From the NCBI RefSeq assembly GCF_002237655.1, contig NZ_NOKT01000011.1, positions 62,001 through 126,000 on the forward strand: a stretch of DNA of 64,000 nucleotides. The letters are read 5' to 3'. The translations under genes were made by a program, and so were the position numbers. The first letter of the stretch is position 1, and the number at the start of each line of letters is the position of its first letter. This document shows, piece after piece, positions 1-8,747 of the stretch. Under the pieces are notes generated by a model. That model searched no databases, was not told where the DNA came from, and worked only from the letters and a program-made list of their open reading frames with translations. The DNA is from Streptomyces sp. XY006 (GTDB taxonomy: Bacteria > Actinomycetota > Actinomycetes > Streptomycetales > Streptomycetaceae).

Positions 1-2
1 AC

Positions 3-671
3 CTGGCCACCCGGCACGAACTGCCGAACTTCGCCGTCCTGGGCCGGCTCGTGCGTCTGCAGTCCGCCTCGGCGCTGGGCGATCTCGACGCCGCGTCCGT
101 GCACGCCGAGGCAGCGGAACGGCTCGCCGCCCGCACGGAGGCGCCGCTCGTCTCGGTCCTCACCCGATGGTTCCGGGCCCGGGTCGCGGCCACGGGCAGC
201 ACCGAACCGGGCGGGCCCAGCGCCGCCACGGCGGCTGCCCATTATCGCGCCGCCGAGGACGCCCTCAGGTCAGCCGGCATGCCGGGGCTGCACCGCGGGC
301 TGTTCCCGCTCGCCCTCCTGGGGCTGCGGCTGCTGCACGACCGGCCCGCGCCCACCGATCCGCGCCTCGACTGGGGCCCGTACCGGCCCTGGGCGCGCCC
401 GCTGGTGCTGCTCGCCCAGGGCCGGGACGAGCAGGCCCGGGCCGCCCTCGACACCGTGCCCGAGCCCCCGCGCGACCACATGCAGGAGGCACTGTGGTGC
501 CTGATCGCCCGGGCCGCCGTCCATCTCGGCGAGCGCGGCGTCGCCGCACGCGCCGCTGCCGCCCTGCGCGACGCCCGCGCCGAACACGCGGGCGCCGCCA
601 GCGGCATGCTCACCCTGGGCCCGGTGGCGCGGTACCTGGCCGAAGCGGAGGCATGCGCCGAGGCGGGGTGA
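3..671 (+). CDS. C-terminal part of a SARP/AfsR-type transcriptional regulator (5' end outside window)
   Basis: The reading frame is open at the left edge of the window, so only the last ~222 residues are present. They are Ala/Arg/Leu-rich helical repeats (LATRHELPNFAVLG..., then several TPR-like helices) of the kind found at the C-terminus of large BTAD/AfsR-like activators of Streptomyces. No DNA-binding domain is visible because it would lie upstream. A GTG at 51 is possible as an internal start, but the homologous-looking residues before it argue against it. The gene converges on cbiZ with a 57-bp gap. The family call rests on general resemblance, so function is uncertain. Confidence 0.55.
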   Translation: MATRHELPNFAVLGRLVRLQSASALGDLDAASVHAEAAERLAARTEAPLVSVLTRWFRARVAATGSTEPGGPSAATAAAHYRAAEDALRSAGMPGLHRGLFPLALLGLRLLHDRPAPTDPRLDWGPYRPWARPLVLLAQGRDEQARAALDTVPEPPRDHMQEALWCLIARAAVHLGERGVAARAAAALRDARAEHAGAASGMLTLGPVARYLAEAEACAEAG

Positions 672-728
672 GCGTCGCTGTCCGGCTCATCCGCCTGCCC
701 GGCATCGGTCCCGGCCGGAGGGACACCG

Positions 729-1412
729 TCACCGCGCCTGGGACGCGGCGCTCAGCACGGCTCCGTGGACGGCCCGGGCCAGGCGGGAACCCCACACGGA
801 GCGCGGGCCCGTGAAGGCGTGGACCTCCCGGCCGGGGCCCGTGCGCGCGGCGACGCACACGGCGTCGGTGGGGGTGCCGGAGCAGTCGTAGCCTGCCTCC
901 AGCAGCGCCTGGACCTTGGCTTCCGTGGCGGTGGCGACCGCGTTGACCAGGGCCGCGTCGGTCAGCGCCACGGGCAGCGCGACGATGATGTTGACGGTGC
1001 CGGGCTCCGCGGATGCGGGCGTGCCCTCGGCGGGAGAGGCGGCCCAGCCCCGCACCCCGAGCCCCGCGGTGACGACCGCCTCCACGCCACCGTCGCACCA
1101 GAGGCCGTACGCCCGGACATCGGCGGCCGTCATCAGCCCCACGCCCGTCCCCCGGGCGCCGGCGTCCCGGGCCAGGCCGGCGAGGTGCCGCTCCGGATCG
1201 GTGCGCCGGTAGCCGTGCGCCACCTGCGCGTTGAGGACCCAGGCGCGTGACCCGATCCCACCGCCGAGCACCGCGCTGCCGATCATCCGCCAGTCGTCCC
1301 CCGCCCGCCACAGCAGACCGTGCAGCCGCTCGCCGTCCTCGACCCGGGAGAGATGCTGTACGCGCAGCAGCCCGGGGGCGGCGGGGTGGGACGGGGGCAG
1401 GACGGTGGTCAC
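729..1412 (-). CDS. cbiZ: adenosylcobinamide amidohydrolase (CbiZ)
   Basis: CbiZ enzymes hydrolyse adenosylcobinamide to adenosylcobyric acid so that salvaged incomplete corrinoids can re-enter cobalamin assembly. The 227-aa product shows the family pattern: an N-terminal region with GGG, the RGTGVGLMTAADV block in the middle, TVNIIVALP, and a C-terminal GTPTDAVCVAA block. I chose GTG at 1412 because AAGGAG lies 10 nt upstream; an upstream ATG at 1496 would add 28 low-complexity residues. No BtuCDF transporter or cobalamin riboswitch is visible beside it, so it stands alone between a regulator and a stress protein. Confidence 0.85.
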   Translation of the reverse strand: MTTVLPPSHPAAPGLLRVQHLSRVEDGERLHGLLWRAGDDWRMIGSAVLGGGIGSRAWVLNAQVAHGYRRTDPERHLAGLARDAGARGTGVGLMTAADVRAYGLWCDGGVEAVVTAGLGVRGWAASPAEGTPASAEPGTVNIIVALPVALTDAALVNAVATATEAKVQALLEAGYDCSGTPTDAVCVAARTGPGREVHAFTGPRSVWGSRLARAVHGAVLSAASQAR

Positions 1413-1506
1413 CGGGCGGGTACTCCTTGCGGGGCGGGGCCGGATGATCCTATGTCCCACGGTCACAGCCCCGTCCCCGGGCCCGTCGAGGTGCACCCAA
1501 CCCCGG

Positions 1507-2418
1507 TCAGTCGTGCGAGACGACCGCCACGGGCGCCGCGGCGTGATGCAGTACCGCCTGGGTCACCGGACCGATGTGGGTGCCGACCGGCCCGCGACGG
1601 GCCTGCCGGCCCACGACCACCAGCGCCGCCTCCCGCGAGGCCTCGACCAGGTGAGCGCCCGCACCCCCGACCGTGGTCTGCGCCCGCACCTGGACCGCGG
1701 GGAACTTCTCCCGCCACGGCCGCAGTACGTCGCACAGCTCGTGCCGGACCCGGGACGCCTCCTCCGCGCTCACCTCGGGCATGAGGGCGCCGCCGTAGTG
1801 GTAGGGCGGCAGCGTCCAGCCGTGGACGACACGCAGGTCCGCCGCCCGACGGGACGCGGCGTCGAAGGCGAACTCGATGACGGGGCCGCTGGGCTTGTGC
1901 AGGTCGAGGCCGAGCACGACGTCGCCGGGAGGGGCCGCGTCGGCAGCCGGCTCACCGGCCGCGAGCTCGTCCCGTTCGTCGTCGCCGGCCCGTACGAGGA
2001 CCACGGGACGTGCGCTCCAGGCCAGGACGGACAGGGCGACCGAGCCGACCAGGTACCCGGCGACCCTGCTCAGTCCAGGGGAGCCGAGCACCAGCAGGTC
2101 GGCTTCCCCGGCCGCTTTCAGCAGGGCCGGGACGGGCTGCCCGGGGATCTCGCCGGTGTCGATCCGCAGACCGGGATGCCGCTGGGCGACGCGCTCCCGC
2201 GTCTCCTCCAGCACGCGTCGTCCCCCCGCACGCTGCTGTTCCGTCTCCGGCACGCCCACGGCGAGCCCCGCCATGGACGCGTAGGCCAGGGGCGGCCACT
2301 CCCAGGCGTGCACGAGACGCAGGGGCAGATCACGCAGCAGTGCTTCACGGGCGGCCCAGTCGGCAGCGGCCAGACTCTCCGACGAGCCGTCCACTCCGGC
2401 GGTGACGGTGCGGGACAT
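1507..2418 (-). CDS. tandem universal stress protein (UspA family)
   Basis: This 303-aa protein has two UspA domains. The first begins with the nucleotide-site strand TAGVDGSSES and the second with VVLGLDLHKPSG; each ends in a VVG/VLGS-type loop (LVLGSPGLSRVAGYLVGSV and ALVVVGRQARRGPVGTHIGPV). Such proteins usually bind ATP and accumulate in stress or dormancy. An AAGGAGG ribosome site precedes the ATG at 2418. About 80 bp upstream lies a GGGAC-N4-GTCCT dyad (2498-2511) resembling the DevR box, which suggests control with the neighbouring sensor kinase. It is the first of three tandem Usp proteins in 8 kb. Confidence 0.9.
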   Translation of the reverse strand: MSRTVTAGVDGSSESLAAADWAAREALLRDLPLRLVHAWEWPPLAYASMAGLAVGVPETEQQRAGGRRVLEETRERVAQRHPGLRIDTGEIPGQPVPALLKAAGEADLLVLGSPGLSRVAGYLVGSVALSVLAWSARPVVLVRAGDDERDELAAGEPAADAAPPGDVVLGLDLHKPSGPVIEFAFDAASRRAADLRVVHGWTLPPYHYGGALMPEVSAEEASRVRHELCDVLRPWREKFPAVQVRAQTTVGGAGAHLVEASREAALVVVGRQARRGPVGTHIGPVTQAVLHHAAAPVAVVSHD

Positions 2419-2497
2419 GGGGAACCTCCTTCGGGGGGACGCGTCGAGTCTTCGTCACCCCGCCCCGCGGCAGGAGGTGCCACTGGTCCCTGCCCTC

Positions 2498-2511
2498 AGG
2501 ACGACGGTCCC
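2498..2511 (-). promoter_or_regulatory. candidate DevR/OsdR-like box upstream of usp (1507-2418)
   Basis: On the minus strand the sequence reads GGGACCGTCGTCCT, that is GGGAC-N4-GTCC(T). This is close to the mycobacterial DosR/DevR consensus core GGGAC-N4-GTCCC. It lies 80 bp upstream of the usp ATG in the 250-bp gap (2419-2667) between usp and the kinase gene. That gap otherwise holds only short ACACCGGC-type repeats. The assignment is by eye, and GC-rich background makes chance matches fairly common. Confidence 0.35.
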
Positions 2512-2667
2512 GGCCTACGCACGCCGTCGGCCACCGAAGGGCCCCGCCGCTCACGCACCCGGGACCCGGCACACCGGCACACCGGCACACCAGCATCAGC
2601 GCTCACTGCCGCGAGTCCCGCCACTTCAGCGTCGGCGCTCACTGCGCCAGGAGCCGCCCCACCGCCG

Positions 2668-4401
2668 TCAGCGCTCGCTCACCGGGACCCGCCACACCAG
2701 CGTCGTGCCTCCGGTCTCCGGGCAGGTCCACTCCAGCTCGCCGCCCAACTGCCGGGCCCGTTCCGCCATGTTGGCCAGACCGCTGCGGCGGCCCTCGGCC
2801 GGGATGCCCACGCCGTTGTCGGAGACCTCCAGCCGCACCTGGCGGCCGTCGGTCGCGAGCACGACCTCGGCGCGGCCGGCCCGCGCGTGCCGGGCGACGT
2901 TGGTCAGGGCTTCGGAGAGGACCGCCATGAGATGGTCAGCGGTCTCCTTCGGCACCTGCGTGTCGAGCAGTCCCTCCATCCGCAGACCGGGCGCGAAGCC
3001 CAGGACGGGGGCCGCCTCTCCGACAGCGCGCACGGCACGGGCCCGCAGGCCGGTGCCCGCGGCGCTCTCGCGCGATCGCAGACCGAAGATCGTCGACCTG
3101 ATGATCTTGATGGTTTCGTCCAGGTCGTCCACCGCCCGCGCCACCCGCTCCGAGGCTTCGGGATGCTCGATGAAACGGCCCGCGCTCTGCAGCGTCATGC
3201 CGGTCGCGAAGAGCCGCTGGATCGCCAGATCGTGCAGGTCACGGGCGATACGGTCGCGGTCCTCCAGAAGCGCCATCTGCTCGGCCGCCTGGCGGCGCTC
3301 GGCGAGCTCCATGGCGACCGCGGCCTGGGCGGCGAAGGCCTTGAGCGGTTCCGTCTCCCGCTCGAAGAACACGGTCTGGCCGGCCTGGCGCACCAGCAGC
3401 ACGACGCCGCGCACACCGTCGCCGCTGCCGATCGGCGCTGCCACGGCGGGCCCGAGGCCGGTGAAGCGCGGCGGGTCCGCGGAGATCCGCTCGTCCTGGG
3501 AGACGTCGGGGCTGGTGACGGTGGCGGCTTCGGAGAACGCCTGGCCGATCAGACTCTTCTCGACCGGCAGCACGAGGCCGCGGTGGGGATCGGCGTCCTC
3601 CCCGAGGGCCAGTTCGACGGTGAGCGAGGACGTGCCTTCCATGGGCACCGCCACCACCGCGAGGGCGGCCCCGGTGATCTCCATGGCCCGTTCCGCGATC
3701 AGCCGGAGGACGCCGTCGCGTTCGCTGCCGGACATGATGGCGTGGGTGATCTCCGCGCTCGCCTGCAGCCAGCGCTCGCGCCGCCGGGACTCCTCGTACA
3801 GGCGGGCGTTGTCGATCGCGACACCGGCGGCGACGGCGAGGGTGGAGAGCACCGACTCGTCGTCCTCGTCGAAGTGCGCGCCGCCCCGCTTCTCGGTCAG
3901 GTAGAGATTGCCGAAGATCTGGTCGCGCACCCGGATCGGGACACCGAGGAAGGTGTTCATCGGCGGGTGGTTGGGCGGGAAACCGTACGAGGCGCTGTGC
4001 TCGGAGATCTTCACCAGCCGCAGGGGCTCCGGGTGCCGGATCAGCTCGCCCAGGATGCCGTGGCCCTCCGGGTAGTTGCCGATCCGGGTGATCTGCTCCT
4101 CGGTGAGGCCGACGGTGAGGAAGTCCGACAGCCGTTTACCGTCGGGCCCGATCACTCCGAGCGCGGCGTACTGGGCGTCGACGAGGACTGCCGCGGCCTG
4201 CACGATGCTGTACAGCGCCTGTTCGAGGTCCAGCTCACGGCCGACGGACAGCACCGCCTCCAGCAGGCTGTGCACCCGGTCGCGCGTGCCCCGGGCCGCG
4301 TCGAGGCGCGCCTGCAACTCCTCCAGCAACTCGTCCAGGCGCAGTTGCGGAAGCCGCACCCGAGCCTCCCGGGCTTCCCGCGCCTCCGCGGAGCTTTCCA
4401 C
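2668..4401 (-). CDS. DevS/OsdK-like GAF-GAF sensor histidine kinase
   Basis: The 577-aa kinase has an N-terminal coiled region, GAF-A (roughly 50-205), GAF-B (220-375), a HisKA_3 dimerisation domain with H-box RDLHDLAIQ (His390), and a HATPase domain (SEALTNVARHA, DNGVGI, GLANMAERA). GAF-A contains FPPNHPPM; its His (about 145) aligns with the heme-ligating His149 of mycobacterial DevS, so oxygen/redox sensing through heme is likely. I chose GTG at 4401 because AGGAGGA is ideally spaced before it; the ATG at 4434 has no ribosome site and abuts a DevR-like box. No LuxR-type response regulator lies nearby. Streptomyces coelicolor OsdK is the known counterpart. Confidence 0.88.
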   Translation of the reverse strand: MESSAEAREAREARVRLPQLRLDELLEELQARLDAARGTRDRVHSLLEAVLSVGRELDLEQALYSIVQAAAVLVDAQYAALGVIGPDGKRLSDFLTVGLTEEQITRIGNYPEGHGILGELIRHPEPLRLVKISEHSASYGFPPNHPPMNTFLGVPIRVRDQIFGNLYLTEKRGGAHFDEDDESVLSTLAVAAGVAIDNARLYEESRRRERWLQASAEITHAIMSGSERDGVLRLIAERAMEITGAALAVVAVPMEGTSSLTVELALGEDADPHRGLVLPVEKSLIGQAFSEAATVTSPDVSQDERISADPPRFTGLGPAVAAPIGSGDGVRGVVLLVRQAGQTVFFERETEPLKAFAAQAAVAMELAERRQAAEQMALLEDRDRIARDLHDLAIQRLFATGMTLQSAGRFIEHPEASERVARAVDDLDETIKIIRSTIFGLRSRESAAGTGLRARAVRAVGEAAPVLGFAPGLRMEGLLDTQVPKETADHLMAVLSEALTNVARHARAGRAEVVLATDGRQVRLEVSDNGVGIPAEGRRSGLANMAERARQLGGELEWTCPETGGTTLVWRVPVSER

Positions 4402-4434
4402 GCCCTGTCCTCCTGCTCCGTCTCGCCGTCCCAC

Positions 4435-4448
4435 GGGCCGAGCGTCCC
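4435..4448 (-). promoter_or_regulatory. candidate DevR/OsdR-like box upstream of the sensor kinase
   Basis: The minus strand reads GGGACGCTCGGCCC, a GGGAC-N4-GGCCC dyad with the half-site spacing of the DosR/DevR motif. It ends 33 bp before the chosen GTG start of the kinase. This would fit autoregulation of a DevS-type sensor by its partner response regulator. The match was found by eye and not scored against background. Confidence 0.4.
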
Positions 4449-4548
4449 GCTTCTCCCACCGTATCGGGGCGGGCGAGGCGAGGGCATGGGATCAAGGCAG
4501 GTGACGGTGGAGATCCGTTCCGTCGCCGGCGGTGGAGGTCCCGGGGGT

Positions 4549-6933
4549 TCAGCCGTCCCAGGCCCAGTCGGCGACCTCGGGCAGGTCGGTGCCGTGCTCG
4601 CGGATCCAGGCGTGGTGGCGCAGGCGCGTGTCCTCCATCCGCTGCCGTAGGGCCGCCGCGCGCACCGCGAGGCCCGGGACGCGGTCGACGACGTCCATGA
4701 CCAGGCGGTACCGGTCCAGGTCGTTGCGCACGACCATGTCGAACGGCGTGGTCGTGGTGCCGGCCTCCTTGTAGCCGCGCACGTGGAGGTTCCGGTGACC
4801 GGCGCGGCGGTAGGCGAGCCGGTGGATCAGCCAGGGATAGCCGTGGTAGGCGAAGATCACCGGCTTGTCGGTGGTGAAGAGGGCGTCGTACTGCGCGTCC
4901 GGCATGCCGTGCGGGTGCTCCTCCTGGGGCAGCAGCCGGGCGAGGTCGACGACGTTGACCACGCGCACCGCCAGCTCGGGCAGGTGGTGGCGCAGCAACT
5001 GGGCGGCGGCGAGGATCTCCTGCGTGGGCACGTCACCGGCGCAGGCGAGTACGACGTCCGGCTCGCGGGTGCCGTCCTCGGTGCCGGCCCAGTCCCAGAT
5101 GCCGGCGCCGCGGGCGCAGTGGACCTTGGCCTCGTCCATGGTGAGCCAGTCGAAGCAGGGCTGCTTGCCCGCCACGATCACGTTGACGTAGTCGCGGCTG
5201 CGCAGGGCGTGGTCGGCGACGGACAGCAGCGTGTTGGCGTCCGGCGGCAGATACACCCGCACCACCTCCGGGCTCTTGTTCAGCACGTGGTCGACGAAAC
5301 CGGGGTCCTGGTGCGAGAAGCCGTTGTGGTCCTGCCGCCACACGTGCGAGGTGAGCAGGTAGTTGAGCGAGGCGATCGGGGCGCGCCAGGGCAGGCGGCG
5401 GGAGGTGCGCAGCCACTTGATGTGCTGGTTGACCATCGAGTCGACGATGTGCACGAACGCCTCGTAGCAGGAGAACAGCCCGTGCCGCCCGGTGAGCAGA
5501 TAGCCCTCCAGCCAGCCCTGACAGAGGTGTTCGGAGAGGATCTCCATCACCCGGCCGTGCGGGTCCAGATGCTCGTCGACGTCGAGGGTCCCGGCCTGCC
5601 AGGCCTTGCCGCTCGCGTCGAACACGGCCTGCAGCCGGTTGGAGGCCGTCTCGTCCGGACCGACCAGGCGGAAGTTCCGGTGGCCGGAGGTGTCCCGCAT
5701 GATCCGGGCGAGCAGGTCGCCGAGGACCCGGGTGGGTTCGTGCACCGTCGCGCCCGGCTTGTCGACGGGGACGGCGAAGTCGTCGAGGGACGGCAGGGGC
5801 AGTTCGCGCAGCATCAGACCGCCGTTGGCGTGCGGGGTGGCGCCGAGCCGTCGCGCGCCGTCCGGCACGCAGGCCAGTACGTCGGGCCGGGGGCTGCCGT
5901 GCTCGTCGAAGAGTTCCTCGGGGCGGTAGGAGCGCAGCCAGGCCTCCAACTGCCGCAGGTGGTCCGGGTTGTCGCGGACGGCGGACAGTGGCACCTGGTG
6001 GGCCCGCCAGGTGCCCTCGACCGGCAGGCCGTCGACCTCGGCGGGGCCGGTCCAGCCCTTCGGGGTGCGCAGCACGATCACCGGCCAGCGGGGACGCTCG
6101 GTGGCGCCGTCCTCGCGGGCGGCGCGCTGGGCGTCGGCGATGCGGTCCAGCGCGGTGTCCATGGCCTGTGCCATCGCGCGGTGGACGGCCAGGGGCTCGT
6201 CCCCGGTGACATGGATCGGCTCGTGGCCGTATCCCCGCAGGAGTTCGTCGAGTTCGGCCTCGGGCAGCCGCGACAGCACCGTCGGGTTGGCGATCTTGTA
6301 CCCGTTGAGGTGCAGGATCGGCAGGACGGCTCCGTCGCAGGCGGGGTCCAGGAACTTGTTGGAGTGCCAGGACGCGGCCAGCGGGCCGGTCTCGGCCTCC
6401 CCGTCGCCGACGACACAGGCGACCACCAGGCCGGGGTTGTCCAGGGCGGCGCCGTAGGCGTGCGCGAGGGCGTAGCCGAGTTCGCCGCCCTCGTGGATGG
6501 AGCCGGGGGTCTCGGGGGCGACGTGGCTGGGCACGCCGCCGGGGAACGAGAACTGCCGGAACAGGCGTGCCATGCCCGCCGCGTCGCGCGTGACGTCCGG
6601 ATAGGTCTGCGTGTACGAGCCCTCCAGCCAGGAGTTGGCCAGCACCGCCGGTCCCCCGTGCCCGGGCCCCCAGACGCACAGCGCGTCCAGTGCGCGGGCC
6701 TTGACGACCCGGTTGAGGTGGGTGTGGACCAGGTTCAGGCCCGGGGAGGTGCCCCAGTGTCCGAGCAGCCGTGGTTTGACGTGTTCGGGCTTCAGCGGTT
6801 CGGTCAGCAACGGGTTGTCCATCAGGTAGATCTGACCGACGGCCAGGTAGTTCGCGGCGCGCCAGTGGGCGTCCAGCCGCCTGAGCTCCTCGTCGGTCGG
6901 CTCGGTGGACGTTTGCTGGGTGTCGACGGACAT
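4549..6933 (-). CDS. xylulose-5-phosphate/fructose-6-phosphate phosphoketolase
   Basis: The enzyme is thiamine-diphosphate dependent and cleaves xylulose-5-P (or fructose-6-P) with phosphate to acetyl phosphate plus glyceraldehyde-3-P (or erythrose-4-P). The 794-aa product has normal family length and carries [17 protein letters not shown], the ThDP motif GDGEAETGP...NGYKIANPT, and SHQDPGF. The ATG at 6933 is preceded by GGAGGG; an open frame extends upstream to 7170 but with no family sequence. It is divergent from a universal stress protein across a 325-bp region. Acetyl phosphate made here can yield ATP without respiration, which fits the hypoxia theme. Confidence 0.95.
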   Translation of the reverse strand: MSVDTQQTSTEPTDEELRRLDAHWRAANYLAVGQIYLMDNPLLTEPLKPEHVKPRLLGHWGTSPGLNLVHTHLNRVVKARALDALCVWGPGHGGPAVLANSWLEGSYTQTYPDVTRDAAGMARLFRQFSFPGGVPSHVAPETPGSIHEGGELGYALAHAYGAALDNPGLVVACVVGDGEAETGPLAASWHSNKFLDPACDGAVLPILHLNGYKIANPTVLSRLPEAELDELLRGYGHEPIHVTGDEPLAVHRAMAQAMDTALDRIADAQRAAREDGATERPRWPVIVLRTPKGWTGPAEVDGLPVEGTWRAHQVPLSAVRDNPDHLRQLEAWLRSYRPEELFDEHGSPRPDVLACVPDGARRLGATPHANGGLMLRELPLPSLDDFAVPVDKPGATVHEPTRVLGDLLARIMRDTSGHRNFRLVGPDETASNRLQAVFDASGKAWQAGTLDVDEHLDPHGRVMEILSEHLCQGWLEGYLLTGRHGLFSCYEAFVHIVDSMVNQHIKWLRTSRRLPWRAPIASLNYLLTSHVWRQDHNGFSHQDPGFVDHVLNKSPEVVRVYLPPDANTLLSVADHALRSRDYVNVIVAGKQPCFDWLTMDEAKVHCARGAGIWDWAGTEDGTREPDVVLACAGDVPTQEILAAAQLLRHHLPELAVRVVNVVDLARLLPQEEHPHGMPDAQYDALFTTDKPVIFAYHGYPWLIHRLAYRRAGHRNLHVRGYKEAGTTTTPFDMVVRNDLDRYRLVMDVVDRVPGLAVRAAALRQRMEDTRLRHHAWIREHGTDLPEVADWAWDG

Positions 6934-7258
6934 GGGTTCCCTCCGGGTCGGGGTGTCGGTCGGAGCGCGGACCGGCCGCACGAGCCCCAGCCTCACGCGC
7001 GCACCGGTTGCCCGACAGGGCCGGTCGGGCCCTTCCGCGGCCCGAGCGTCCCGCCCACGCTCTCCAGGAGGCGAGCGCTGGTCCGTCCGGGGGAACCCGG
7101 TGCCCGGCACCGCGCGGCTGCCGTGGAGGGACCATCGGCCCGGGCGATGGCCTGGGAGGCCCCTCTCCACCGAGGCCGTTCCGGCCGAGGCTCGTCAGCA
7201 CAGGAACTCGTCGGGACAAGAGGGTCCGCGTCGGCGGCCCGCAGCAAGGGAGCGCGCA
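6934..7258. promoter_or_regulatory. divergent promoter region between phosphoketolase and usp, with dyads
   Basis: This 325-bp region separates two divergently read stress genes and contains no convincing gene. It holds a GGGACCATCGGCCC box at 7128-7141 (GGGAC-N4-GGCCC), which fits the DevR/DosR spacing exactly, and an AGGGCC-N5-GGCCCT inverted repeat at 7017-7033, whose spacer is one base too long for the same motif. The box is 117 bp from the usp start and 194 bp from the phosphoketolase start, so it could serve either or both. No clear -10/-35 pair was recognised. Confidence 0.4.
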
Positions 7259-8140
7259 GTGAGTGATCCGGTGGTCGTCGTGGGGGTGGACGGATCCGCG
7301 TCGAGTCTCGACGCGGTCGGCGTGGCGGCGCGGGAGGCGCTGCTGCGCGGGCTTCCCCTGCGGATCGTGCACGCCTTCGGCCACCCGTCGGGGCATGTGC
7401 CCCACACGGCACCGTGGGATCCGGCCGGTCACAGCCTGGAGCCGATGCTGCACGGAGAACTGGCCCGAGCGGAGGAGCGGGCCCGCACGGTCGCGCCGGG
7501 CATCGACGTCACGCGCTCCGTGGTGGCCGGCGACGCGGTCCGCGTGCTGGAGATCGAGTCGCGTTCCGCGGCGCTGACGGTGGTGGGCCACCGTGGTCTG
7601 AGCGGCCTGCCGGAGTTGCTGCTCGGCTCCACGGCGGTCCATCTGGCCGCTCACGGTCACGGTCCGCTGATGGTGGTGCGCGGCCGTCCGGACCCGGCCG
7701 GGCCGGTGCTGCTGGCCGTGGACGGATCCCCGGCCGGGGAGGCGGCGGTGGACTTCGCCTTCGCCGAGGCCGCGTTGCGGCGGGCGCCGCTCGTGGCGCT
7801 GCACGTGTGGAACACCTGGAGCGAGCGCGCCTACGAGGGGCCCGGCGACCCGCTGAACGCGGTCGTGGCGGACGCCGAGCGGCTCCGCGAGGCCGAGCAG
7901 CAGCTTCTTGACCGGACGGTGGCCCATCGGGAGGCCGCCCATCCGCAGATCGCGGTCGAGCGGCGCCTGGTGCGCTCCCGGATCCGCCCCGCGCTGCTCG
8001 ACGCCTCCCGCGAGGCCCAGCTGGTGGTCGCCGGGACCAGGGGCCGTGGGGGTTTCACCGGTCTGCTGCTCGGCTCGGTCGGCCAGGCGCTGCTCCACCA
8101 CGCCGCATGCCCTGTCGCCGTCGTCCGCGGCAAGGGCTGA
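7259..8140 (+). CDS. tandem universal stress protein (UspA family)
   Basis: The 293-aa protein contains two UspA domains starting VVVVGVDGSASS and VLLAVDGSPAGE. Both have the ATP-type loop G-2x-G-9x-G(S/T): VVGHRGLSGLPELLLGSTAV and VAGTRGRGGFTGLLLGSVGQ. I chose GTG at 7259 because AAGGGAG precedes it and the Usp fold begins at once; an open frame upstream has no Usp sequence. It is divergent from phosphoketolase and shares its regulatory region. The role is probably stress or dormancy adaptation with nucleotide binding; the exact partner is unknown. Confidence 0.9.
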   Translation: MSDPVVVVGVDGSASSLDAVGVAAREALLRGLPLRIVHAFGHPSGHVPHTAPWDPAGHSLEPMLHGELARAEERARTVAPGIDVTRSVVAGDAVRVLEIESRSAALTVVGHRGLSGLPELLLGSTAVHLAAHGHGPLMVVRGRPDPAGPVLLAVDGSPAGEAAVDFAFAEAALRRAPLVALHVWNTWSERAYEGPGDPLNAVVADAERLREAEQQLLDRTVAHREAAHPQIAVERRLVRSRIRPALLDASREAQLVVAGTRGRGGFTGLLLGSVGQALLHHAACPVAVVRGKG

Positions 8141-8239
8141 CTGCCTCACGGCCGGCCTCGTCCCGCACGGCCGCCGCCCTGCCCAGCACCGGCGTCACCG
8201 CCGGCCACGGCCGGCATCGCGCCTGAGCACCGTCGCCTG

Positions 8240-8527
8240 TCACCTGAGCCATGCGGCGGCCTCGCGGCTGCGTGGCCGTGTCGCGCCCATGCCCTCGATG
8301 TCGTGCTCGGCGGCGTCCAGAAGCCGCTGGGCGAGGTCCCGCATGGCCCTGCCGGCGGCCAGTTCCTCACCGATCTCCGGCACGTTCGTGTCGGCCGGGT
8401 GGCAGTGCGCCGTCCCGCGCCCGGTGAGTGCGGTGGTGCCGGTGTCCAGCACGGCCTGTGCCTCGGTCGTTCCCTCGTCGTCCTCGGAAACCCGGAGTCG
8501 GACGTTCCATTCCTGGGTGTGTGACAT
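8240..8527 (-). CDS. DUF1876 family protein
   Basis: This 95-aa soluble protein begins MSHTQEWNVRLRVSEDDEGTTEA and fits the DUF1876 family, a small actinobacterial domain commonly found beside Usp genes and predicted to have a dsRBD-like alpha/beta fold. The molecular function is unknown. AAGGAG precedes the ATG at 8527. It lies between two Usp genes and diverges from the second across 220 bp. A GGGCG-N4-GTCCG dyad (8550-8563) sits 22 bp upstream of the start and could bring it under the same control as its neighbours. Confidence 0.75.
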   Translation of the reverse strand: MSHTQEWNVRLRVSEDDEGTTEAQAVLDTGTTALTGRGTAHCHPADTNVPEIGEELAAGRAMRDLAQRLLDAAEHDIEGMGATRPRSREAAAWLR

Positions 8528-8549
8528 CGCGGCGCTCCTTGCTCCGGTC

Positions 8550-8563
8550 CGGACCGTTCGCCC
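8550..8563 (-). promoter_or_regulatory. weak candidate DevR-like box upstream of the DUF1876 gene
   Basis: On the minus strand this reads GGGCGAACGGTCCG, matching GGGAC-N4-GTCCC at eight of ten half-site positions. It overlaps a GGTCC/GGACC palindrome (8546-8555), and a second dyad, CGACCC-GT-GGGTCG, lies at 8574-8587 in the same divergent region. It is the weakest of the series and is listed mainly for its position between two Usp-type genes. Confidence 0.22.
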
Positions 8564-8747
8564 TTCGACGCGTCGACCCGTGGGTCGTGACTCCAGCTTC
8601 GTACCGGACGCAGGCGCCCGCCAGGGAACGCGCACACGGCGGGACGCCCACGGCACTCGGCGAGGCGCGCCGGAGCGGTCCCGCCGTGGAACAGTGGGAG
8701 GAGCGGAACACGCGCCCCGCGTGTGCGGGCCGGACGAAGGGGCCAGG

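Noticed and set aside
2569..2640. ACACCGGC-type short repeats upstream of usp
   Set aside because: Only a few 8-bp copies, no dyad or promoter alignment; treated as low-complexity sequence.
4402..4434. Longer kinase start at ATG 4434
   Set aside because: No ribosome site, abuts a DevR-like box; GTG 4401 has AGGAGGA at proper spacing.
1231..4650. Open frame of ~1140 codons on the plus strand opposite usp and kinase genes
   Set aside because: No family motif; the minus strand encodes clear Usp and histidine kinase domains with ribosome sites.
7017..7033. AGGGCC-N5-GGCCCT repeat as another DevR box
   Set aside because: Spacer is five, not four, and half-sites lack the A; chance palindromes are common in this GC-rich DNA.
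4783..7266. Open frame of ~830 codons antisense to phosphoketolase
   Set aside because: Composition artefact of a high-GC gene; no recognisable domain.
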